Assembly (NCBI GenBank): GCA_934486965.1
Contig: CAKSQP010000050.1
Span: forward strand, 1 to 10,220
Direction of reading: 5' to 3'
DNA from: an uncultured Eubacteriales bacterium
Lineage (GTDB): Bacteria; Bacillota; Clostridia; Oscillospirales; UBA644
DNA: 10,220 nt
Shown: positions 5,450 to 10,220 of the stretch, in pieces
Layout: each line of letters starts with the position of its first letter
Numbering within the stretch: position 1 is the stretch's first letter
The notes under the pieces: generated by a model
What the model was told of the DNA's origin: nothing
The model's input: only the letters and a program-made list of their open reading frames with translations
Database searches by the model: none
Translations under genes and position numbers: made by a program

Positions 5450-6591
5450 TGGATTTCACCGAACTTACAGAATTTCTCGACAGAATAACGGTCGACCCGG
5501 GAGTGCCGGGCGTTGACTGCTCGGTATACAAAGACCACAAAGAAGTTTACAGACATTGCGCAGGCTATAAAGACGTCAAAAACGGCAAAAAAATGCAGGG
5601 CGACGAAATTTTCAATTTCTATTCCCCCACAAAAATACTCACCGCCGTCGCGTCGATGCAACTTGTCGAAAAGGGTCTTATAACCCTTGAAACGCCCGCT
5701 TATGACATTATCCCCGAAATGCGAAGAATGACATACCTGAAAAATGTCGGTGGCAAAAAAAAGATATGCGAAGTGACGGTTCCGATGACGGTAAGACATC
5801 TTCTTTCAATGACGGGCGGATTTGATTACGACATACATAAAAAAGAGATCGAAGACGAAAAAAAGAAGACCGACGGAAGATGTCCGACGGTCGAGACCGT
5901 AAAAGAAATAATAAAAGCGCCTCTTCTTTTCGAACCAGGAGAGCATTGGAATTACAGTCTTTGCCACGACGTTATGGGAGCGATAATCGAAATCGTTTCA
6001 GGCAAAAAACTTTCGGCATACTATAAAGAAAACATTTTCGAACCGCTCGGAATGACCGAATCGGGTTTTTACAGAGATTGGTCGAAAGCCGACAGGTTCG
6101 CACATCAGTATTTTTATAACGATGAGACAAAACACGCCGACGAAATGACGATAGAAAACGACCATGTGTTCGGAACGGAATACGAAAGCGCGGGAGCGGG
6201 ACTTATTTCAACGGTAAACGACTATATGAAATTTGCGGAAACGCTGACTAATATGGGAACAAGTCCCGACGGGACGAGAATTCTTTCCCCCGACTCGGTA
6301 AACGAGATCAGAAGAAACCAACTCACCGAAAAACAACTTCCCGACGTCGACTGGACCCAACTTAAAGGCTACGGTTACGGTTTCGGAGTTCGCACTCTTC
6401 TCGATCCGAAAAAGGGAGAAACGCTGAGTACCGTCGGAGAGTTCGGCTGGAGCGGCGCGGCGGGCGTTTATGTTTCGATGGACCCGACAAAAAAAATAAC
6501 CGTCGTTTATGCACAGCACATGAGGAATAACCTTGAGCCGTATATTCACCCGAGATTAAGAAACCATATTTACGCAGGATTTGAAAAATGA
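5449..6591 (+). CDS. Beta-lactamase-family serine hydrolase
   Basis: This 380-residue protein has the class C beta-lactamase / D-Ala-D-Ala carboxypeptidase / esterase fold. The nucleophile motif SPTK is at 59-62 (S59, K62). The second motif is YSL (169-171) followed by CHD, where class C enzymes have Y-x-N. The third, KTG-like, motif is GWSG (333-336). HLLSMTGGFDY (117-127) and EPLGMTESGFY (198-208) are typical of the family. I see no signal peptide, so a cytoplasmic esterase or amidase on a small molecule is more likely than a penicillin-interacting enzyme. The start overlaps the stop of the preceding gene (TAATG), with GAGG 7 nt upstream, so translation is probably coupled. The gene ends in a terminator that carries its stop codon. 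The substrate is unknown; its link to the PLP enzyme suggests a shared pathway. Confidence 0.9.
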   Translation: MDFTELTEFLDRITVDPGVPGVDCSVYKDHKEVYRHCAGYKDVKNGKKMQGDEIFNFYSPTKILTAVASMQLVEKGLITLETPAYDIIPEMRRMTYLKNVGGKKKICEVTVPMTVRHLLSMTGGFDYDIHKKEIEDEKKKTDGRCPTVETVKEIIKAPLLFEPGEHWNYSLCHDVMGAIIEIVSGKKLSAYYKENIFEPLGMTESGFYRDWSKADRFAHQYFYNDETKHADEMTIENDHVFGTEYESAGAGLISTVNDYMKFAETLTNMGTSPDGTRILSPDSVNEIRRNQLTEKQLPDVDWTQLKGYGYGFGVRTLLDPKKGETLSTVGEFGWSGAAGVYVSMDPTKKITVVYAQHMRNNLEPYIHPRLRNHIYAGFEK

Positions 6592-6614
6592 GGAGCAATG
6601 CTCCTCATTTTTTT
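6584..6614. terminator. Bidirectional terminator between serine hydrolase and acyltransferase
   Basis: A 9-bp stem (6588-6596 with 6600-6608) with a 3-nt loop is flanked by A's at 6584-6588 and seven T at 6608-6614. Both strands therefore end in a U tract. The stop codons of the two convergent genes (6589-6591 and 6607-6605) lie in opposite arms. Confidence 0.93.
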
Positions 6615-7357
6615 ATATATTGAATGTACTCATAATCGCTTAATTTACTGCGTTCGGTCATCTTTTCAAAAACCTGATCTCTCAGGCTTTCGGCTTTCTC
6701 TTTAGAAGTCTCCCCTGCTCCGTAAAAAGGTCCGTCGATATATATTTCGGTTTTCGGACGCTTTAGCACTTTTGTTTTCCGATATACGGCGGTCGAGGAA
6801 AACGTCGGAGTATTTTCCGCCGCAGGCAACTTGAAAGAAGTCAACGGGAAAGGACGTATCCCTACATAATATTCCCAAACATGAGCCTCAGGATAAATAA
6901 CCACGGGGTGTCCCTCCGAGATCCTTACAGAGATCGCTGATTTCAGACCTTTAAGTCCCGACAGCGTTTCTTTTACAGGCAATGCTCCGAGATACGGTAA
7001 GATCTTTCCGATAACGGGAATCCCGTAATTTGCTGTGCTGACAACAGTATATATGCGCTTCGGGAACGCCGCAAGCGCAGGAAGAAAAACGTCGCCTACG
7101 GGTTGCGTATGGTTTCCGTAAATAAAAAATTTGCCGTCAAAACCATTTAATTTTTCTCTGCCGTAAATCTTTTTCAGACGAAGCCCGAACCGACAGTAAA
7201 AAAAGCCGAAAAATACCGCAAGACCGTAAATCACCGCCGAAATAAAACGGGAAAACACGTCTTTTCTTATCCAACGGTAATCTTCGGGCAGAGATATTTG
7301 ATTCGGTGCCGTTTCAAAATCGTCGGTAAAGTTTTCGTAATACCGTATTTTATGCAT
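6605..7357 (-). CDS. PlsC-like acyltransferase, second of tandem pair
   Basis: This 250-residue protein resembles 1-acyl-glycerol-3-phosphate acyltransferases (PlsC/LPLAT superfamily), which move an acyl chain from acyl-ACP or acyl-CoA to a hydroxyl at the inner membrane face. The catalytic block is GNHTQPVGD (81-89): H83 is present, but the aspartate is at +6 (D89) rather than +5 as in the classical H-x4-D. The FPEG-like block is VVIYPEAHVWEYY (152-164). A hydrophobic segment at about 36-57 could anchor it. The start at 7357 lies 8 bases inside the preceding gene, and only a distant GGGGTGG is seen upstream, so expression probably depends on translational coupling. It is the last gene of the four-gene operon. 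The acceptor may be a lysophospholipid or a glycolipid; I cannot tell which. Confidence 0.82.
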   Translation of the reverse strand: MHKIRYYENFTDDFETAPNQISLPEDYRWIRKDVFSRFISAVIYGLAVFFGFFYCRFGLRLKKIYGREKLNGFDGKFFIYGNHTQPVGDVFLPALAAFPKRIYTVVSTANYGIPVIGKILPYLGALPVKETLSGLKGLKSAISVRISEGHPVVIYPEAHVWEYYVGIRPFPLTSFKLPAAENTPTFSSTAVYRKTKVLKRPKTEIYIDGPFYGAGETSKEKAESLRDQVFEKMTERSKLSDYEYIQYIKK

Positions 7358-8216
7358 TTCCGGTTTTCCACCCCGCTATATCGGACGGTTCGAACTCATA
7401 AGTCAGAGGTTTCCCGTATACGGTCTCGTAACATTGTTTTTTGAGCGAATAATCCGTTTCGGAAAGATATTCGGTGTTCTCTCTCGAACTTTTTTCGGGA
7501 TCTGGATACAGAACCCCGAGGATATGCAGTATATACCTTACTTTTACGAAAGATTCCCCGTCATTTTCATTTGTATCTTTCATCTCGACAAAACAGGACA
7601 CTATCGGAAGTCCGAGTTTTGCCGCGTAAAAATATGCGCCGTTTCTCGGCGGACGCGGCTTTCGGTAGTTGAACCACATTTCCTGTTCGGGATAAAGAAG
7701 AATAGCGTCCCCGCCGACGATTGCCTTTTCCTTTATTACCGAAAGGAAATTTCGGGCAAGATACCTCGGCTCTGTCGAAACGGGGATAGTGTCGGCATAA
7801 TTCATGAGAAATCCGACAAGTCCCGTCATTGCGAAATTCGAAGTCTGACTTATGATATCAAGTTTTCGCCTGCCTTTTTTCTTCAGCATATAACGAATAA
7901 CCGTGTTTTCGAGCGGACTGAAATGATTGCTCGTTATTATCATGCCGCCGATATTGTCAGGTATTTTTTCAAGCCCTACGATCTCGGTATTTTTATTTAT
8001 TATCTTCGTTGCGATATCCGCTATTGCAACGGCAACAAGGCTTTTCAGTCTGAAACCTATCCTGTCGCGGTTCTCTATATACGAATCGGTTATTGCCCTG
8101 CTGTCTTCCGCGGAAAGAACAGGGTCTCCCGTTTCGACTTTTGCATAAAAGTTTCCCGCTTCGGCGTTCGTTTTTATATTGCTTATTACTTCTTCTCTTC
8201 CGTCTCCGAATATCAT
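7350..8216 (-). CDS. PlsC-like acyltransferase, first of tandem pair
   Basis: This 288-residue protein is a second, divergent member of the LPLAT/PlsC superfamily. It has a longer N-terminal region (about 1-60) before a hydrophobic stretch near 58-71. The catalytic block SNHFSPLE (96-103) has H98 and, at the +5 position, E103 in place of the classical aspartate. The second block is ILLYPEQEMWFNYRKPRPP (172-190), where YPEQ replaces FPEG; GLPIVSCF (about 202-209) follows, as in family members. The start ATG at 8216 overlaps the stop of the preceding glycosyltransferase as ATGA. The nearest Shine-Dalgarno-like sequence, GGGAG, is more than 10 nt away, so coupled translation is likely. It shares little with its downstream partner beyond the core motifs, so the two probably act on different acceptors or positions. 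Confidence 0.83.
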   Translation of the reverse strand: MIFGDGREEVISNIKTNAEAGNFYAKVETGDPVLSAEDSRAITDSYIENRDRIGFRLKSLVAVAIADIATKIINKNTEIVGLEKIPDNIGGMIITSNHFSPLENTVIRYMLKKKGRRKLDIISQTSNFAMTGLVGFLMNYADTIPVSTEPRYLARNFLSVIKEKAIVGGDAILLYPEQEMWFNYRKPRPPRNGAYFYAAKLGLPIVSCFVEMKDTNENDGESFVKVRYILHILGVLYPDPEKSSRENTEYLSETDYSLKKQCYETVYGKPLTYEFEPSDIAGWKTGNA

Positions 8217-9166
8217 AACTTTATCTTTACTCCCTTTGCCGCCGCTTTCTTAAAAGTCATACCGTTTTCGGGAATTTCGATTCCTCTTTTTATAAGAAGT
8301 TCGAGACACGACCTATCCGCGGCTTTCTTTTCGTCGGAATATTCCGCTTTATACCGTTTTATTTCCCCGATATATCCGCACTTTTCGGCGTATTCCCAGA
8401 ATATATCGGAATACTGTATTCCGTCGTAGCACCACGGTTTCGCAAACAGGTTGTAATGAATAATTCCGGGCGCTTTTTCTTCGGGTCTGTCGGGGTTCGG
8501 CATTGCGTCCCATTTTGACGGCAGATAATGAATTTTGCCGTTGCAGATAGCGTTTATATAATCCTGGTCGGGAGCTATCGAATCGAAATGATATTCATTG
8601 AGTAACCTCAAAAAATGGCCTTCGAAATCGCGTTCTCTCATTTTTTTAAGGTTCATTAGAAGCACTCCGGAATTGACATATTCTTCCTTTTTGACTCCTA
8701 TCGCATTTTCGGTATATGCAACAAGAGGCGGCACATCGGCAATCGAAAGGTCGTTGCACGCACCGATAAAATTATCTCCGATATCGGTATCGAAAAGATT
8801 TGCGAGGTCTTCGGTTACAATAACATCACTGTCGATATATATCCCTTTGTCATACTGCGGAAACATTGCGGGAATAAACAAACGGAAATATATCGTCAGT
8901 GTAAAATAGTCGCAGCGGAGTCTGTTGCTCATTCTGTCGTCAAGCTCTTTGAAATCGTTTTCCATTGACGTGATTTCGATTTTGAAGTTATCCGATTCGA
9001 GTTTTTTGAGCCTTTCGGTATTTTCAAGACTCAGCCCCTGATGCAAAACTATCGCACGGTAGTTTCTGTTTTTATCGCAATTTTGAACCGCCGAATAAAG
9101 GGCTGCGGCAAGGAACGGTGCATAGCCGTCGTCTATCGTAAAAAAAACAGGGATTTCGTTATTCAT
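8213..9166 (-). CDS. Family 8 glycosyltransferase, second of pair
   Basis: This 317-residue protein is a retaining GT8 enzyme, the family of LgtC and RfaI-type glucosyl- and galactosyltransferases. Visible marks are the N-terminal FTIDDGYAPFLAAALYS (9-25), the metal-binding DxD in YIDSDVIV (D112, D114), NSGVLLMNL (165-173), PDQDYIN (199-205), LPSKWD (215-220), and the C-terminal IIHYNLFAKPW (235-245), whose H237 and KPW are typical for the metal and diphosphate. No signal or membrane segment is seen, so it should act on the cytoplasmic side. The start at 9166 is preceded by AAGGAG about 8 nt upstream, placed inside the end of the previous gene; the genes overlap by 8 bases. The longer in-frame start at 9205 lacks a comparable site. 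The sugar donor and acceptor are unknown. Confidence 0.93.
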   Translation of the reverse strand: MNNEIPVFFTIDDGYAPFLAAALYSAVQNCDKNRNYRAIVLHQGLSLENTERLKKLESDNFKIEITSMENDFKELDDRMSNRLRCDYFTLTIYFRLFIPAMFPQYDKGIYIDSDVIVTEDLANLFDTDIGDNFIGACNDLSIADVPPLVAYTENAIGVKKEEYVNSGVLLMNLKKMRERDFEGHFLRLLNEYHFDSIAPDQDYINAICNGKIHYLPSKWDAMPNPDRPEEKAPGIIHYNLFAKPWCYDGIQYSDIFWEYAEKCGYIGEIKRYKAEYSDEKKAADRSCLELLIKRGIEIPENGMTFKKAAAKGVKIKL

Positions 9167-9965
9167 ATGTTTTCTCCTTTTTAAGTTCTGCAAGTATGTC
9201 GTCAAATTCTGTTATTTTGAGTTTTTCGTGAAGACCTTTTTCGTTCCACGGTTTTATTGTTACGGGTTTGAAATACGGAAAAAATTCAAAATATGTCGAA
9301 AAATGCTTGAAGACGGTATCATTTTTTATTTTCCCCTGATTATTGAAGCAAACAGGAATTTTTTTCTTTTTTGCGATTTTATTTAATGCCGACTGATCGG
9401 GCATAAACATTTTTTTATCGCGGCACATTTCCCTGCACTTTGCAAACGTCCCGTTCTTCCGTATCTTTGCCATATCCATAAGAAGAACGCCCGAATTAAG
9501 ATAATCGTGTTTCAGAATATTTCCGAAAAACCATTTACCGTAACGGTCGGAAACCCCGACAATTTCAGCGTCATGAAGATCGGAATAATACAGTTCCGAG
9601 AAATCTTTCCGACAAAGGACATCGGCGTCGAGATATAAGATTTTGTCGGGAATTTCAGGCAGAAGATCGGCATAAAGACGTAACATGCAAAGAGGGGTAA
9701 AACGGGTATCGAGGTTCGCCTCGGGAAGATTCGCGCAAAAGAGTTCTGTAATATCAAAAAGAAACGTATTATTGTCGGGGTTTGTTTCCCGAAGTTTATT
9801 TTCGAGACCTTCGGCAAAGGCTTCGGGTATCGGAGAATTTTTTTCGGATATCCCCGCCGTAAGAATATATATTTTGAGAGCCTCGGCGGAATGTTTCGCC
9901 AAAGAAAGAGCCGACAGAAATATCCCGTCCGTTATATTTCGGTCTCCGCAGTAAAGAATGTTCAC
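9159..9965 (-). CDS. Family 8 glycosyltransferase, first gene of operon
   Basis: This 268-residue protein is also a GT8 member. It shows MNILYCGDRNITDG (1-14), the DxD in YLDADVL (D113, D115), YLNSGVLLMDM (155-165), MPDQSALN (188-195), and a final block with H221 and IKPW (237-240). It is shorter than its neighbour, mostly at the C-terminus, and clearly paralogous. The start codon is GTG at 9965 with GGAGGA about 8 nt upstream. That site and the start lie in a small predicted hairpin (9961-9984). It is the first gene of the GT8-GT8-acyltransferase-acyltransferase operon. No strong promoter is visible immediately upstream. The donor may be a UDP-hexose, as for most of the family; the acceptor is unknown. 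Confidence 0.92.
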   Translation of the reverse strand: MNILYCGDRNITDGIFLSALSLAKHSAEALKIYILTAGISEKNSPIPEAFAEGLENKLRETNPDNNTFLFDITELFCANLPEANLDTRFTPLCMLRLYADLLPEIPDKILYLDADVLCRKDFSELYYSDLHDAEIVGVSDRYGKWFFGNILKHDYLNSGVLLMDMAKIRKNGTFAKCREMCRDKKMFMPDQSALNKIAKKKKIPVCFNNQGKIKNDTVFKHFSTYFEFFPYFKPVTIKPWNEKGLHEKLKITEFDDILAELKKEKTYE

Positions 9966-9984
9966 GAAATCACTCCTCCGTGAA
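9961..9984 (-). promoter_or_regulatory. Hairpin around the GT8 ribosome binding site
   Basis: On the minus strand TTCACG (complement of 9979-9984) can pair with CGTGAA (complement of 9961-9966) across a 12-nt loop. The Shine-Dalgarno GGAGGA sits in the loop and the GTG start codon is in the 3' arm. This could modulate initiation, but a 6-bp stem may arise by chance. Confidence 0.4.
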
Positions 9985-9985
9985 A

Positions 9986-10006
9986 TTTTACCTTATTTCG
10001 GTAAAA
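9986..10006. repeat. 7-bp inverted repeat upstream of GT8 operon
   Basis: TTTTACC (9986-9992) and GGTAAAA (10000-10006) form a perfect inverted repeat with a 7-bp spacer, directly before the Shine-Dalgarno of the first GT8 gene. It could be an operator or an RNA hairpin in the leader. No long T run follows on the minus strand, so it is not a standard terminator. Confidence 0.5.
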
Positions 10007-10010
10007 ATGG

Positions 10011-10096
10011 GAACACCGAGACAGGAGAATTATGCTCCCGTTTTCGGAGACAGTATCCTCCGCCGTCTCTACTTTTGCCTCTACTTTTCGGAGAGT
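10011..10096 (-). promoter_or_regulatory. GC-rich leader region with alternative hairpins
   Basis: Between the terminator of the upstream gene and the GT8 operon lies a block richer in G and C than other intergenic sequence here. CTCC/GGAG segments can pair in alternative ways: 10035-10038 with 10046-10049 (loop GTTTTC region) or with 10024-10027. GTCTC at 10065-10069 matches GAGAC at both 10047-10051 and 10018-10022. It matches no riboswitch class I know. No convincing promoter was found; CATAAT (complement of 10029-10034) has no -35 partner. Confidence 0.3.
10067..10090. repeat. 12-bp tandem repeat, two copies
   Basis: CTCTACTTTTGC (10067-10078) is followed directly by CTCTACTTTTCG (10079-10090), identical at 10 of 12 positions. 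It lies within the structured upstream region of the GT8 operon. Its function is unknown; it may be a short duplication. Confidence 0.6.
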
Positions 10097-10126
10097 AAAA
10101 AAATACACGCAGTTTTGCGTGTATTT
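10097..10126 (-). terminator. Terminator of the partial membrane protein gene
   Basis: A perfect 10-bp stem (10101-10110 with 10117-10126) with a 6-nt loop is followed on the minus strand by seven T (complement of 10097-10103, partly in the stem). It begins right after the stop codon of the partial gene to its right, so that gene and the GT8 operon are separate units unless read-through occurs. Confidence 0.9.
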
Positions 10127-10127
10127 A

Positions 10128-10220
10128 TCAGGATTTTTCTGTTTTTATCTTTTTCGGTTTTTTGATGAACGACCACAGAATAATGATTATTTCACCCGCA
10201 ACGCCCAAAAGATAAATAAG
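10128..10220 (-). CDS. C-terminal end of a membrane protein (partial)
   Basis: The last 30 codons of a gene entering from the right edge are visible, ending in TGA at 10130-10128. They encode a hydrophobic helix (LIYLLGVAGEIIIILWSF) followed by a lysine-rich tail (IKKPKKIKTEKS), the classical end of an inner-membrane protein with a cytoplasmic C-terminus. The GE...LW pattern in the helix recalls the last helix of DUF4386-type membrane proteins, but the fragment is too short to assign. A perfect terminator directly follows the stop, which supports the reading frame. Confidence 0.7.
   Translation of the reverse strand, partial: LIYLLGVAGEIIIILWSFIKKPKKIKTEKS

Noticed and set aside
5449..6591. 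Beta-lactamase resistance gene
   Set aside because: The protein has the fold and SxxK, but it lacks a signal peptide and the Y-x-N motif, and it sits with a metabolic enzyme. An esterase or amidase is more likely.
7434..8429. 331-codon open frame on the plus strand
   Set aside because: It is antisense to the first acyltransferase and the end of a glycosyltransferase. The translation is rich in F, R and Y, as expected for a shadow frame, and shows no domain.
10011..10096. Known riboswitch upstream of the GT8 operon
   Set aside because: I looked for conserved cores of TPP, FMN, SAM, lysine, cyclic-di-GMP and guanidine type leaders and saw none. It is kept only as an unclassified structured region.
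10032..10220. Plus-strand open frame from ATG at 10032 to the window edge with AGGAG just upstream
   Set aside because: It runs antisense through a perfect terminator hairpin and the membrane-protein tail on the minus strand. The composition of its translation looks random. The minus-strand reading explains helix, charged tail, stop and terminator together. Sequence beyond the edge could still change this.

Overview
The window looks like a piece of chromosome from a low-to-moderate GC Bacillota (Clostridia-type) bacterium that uses the standard genetic code. Three things point there: strong AGGAGG-like ribosome binding sites, near-consensus sigma-A promoters with 17-bp spacers, and gene families typical of that group (DegV, the 'aluminium resistance' type methionine gamma-lyase family, DUF1275, and cytoplasmic beta-lactamase-fold serine hydrolases). 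No tRNA, rRNA, CRISPR array, insertion sequence or phage gene was seen. The nine complete genes plus the methyltransferase all read as intact.

Layout, left to right. (1) 38-1769: a LysR-type regulator (minus) diverges from a DUF1275/YoaK-like membrane protein (plus). Their promoters overlap as mirror images sharing one palindromic -10 box. (2) 1731-3171: a TetR regulator and a class I SAM-dependent methyltransferase form a two-gene minus-strand operon. It is driven by a consensus promoter whose spacer is filled by a 15-bp operator arm, and a second inverted copy lies just past the start of transcription. (3) 3190-4041: a DegV-family fatty-acid-binding protein (minus). (4) 4196-6591: divergent from degV, a PLP-dependent methionine gamma-lyase family protein (TTG start) overlaps by one base a beta-lactamase-family serine hydrolase. 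(5) 6605-9965: a minus-strand operon of four overlapping genes encodes two family-8 glycosyltransferases followed by two PlsC-like acyltransferases. A 161-bp intergenic region rich in alternative hairpins lies upstream of it. (6) 10128-10220: the C-terminal 30 residues of a membrane protein (minus) with its own terminator.

Convergent neighbours are separated by very compact bidirectional terminators whose arms contain the stop codons of both genes. Regions 1 to 3 read as locally autoregulated modules. Region 5 is the best candidate for a little-described pathway: the fused-by-overlap order GT8-GT8-acyltransferase-acyltransferase suggests assembly of an acylated glycan or glycolipid at the membrane, but the substrate cannot be read from sequence. 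I found no convincing new defence system, selfish element or catalytic RNA.
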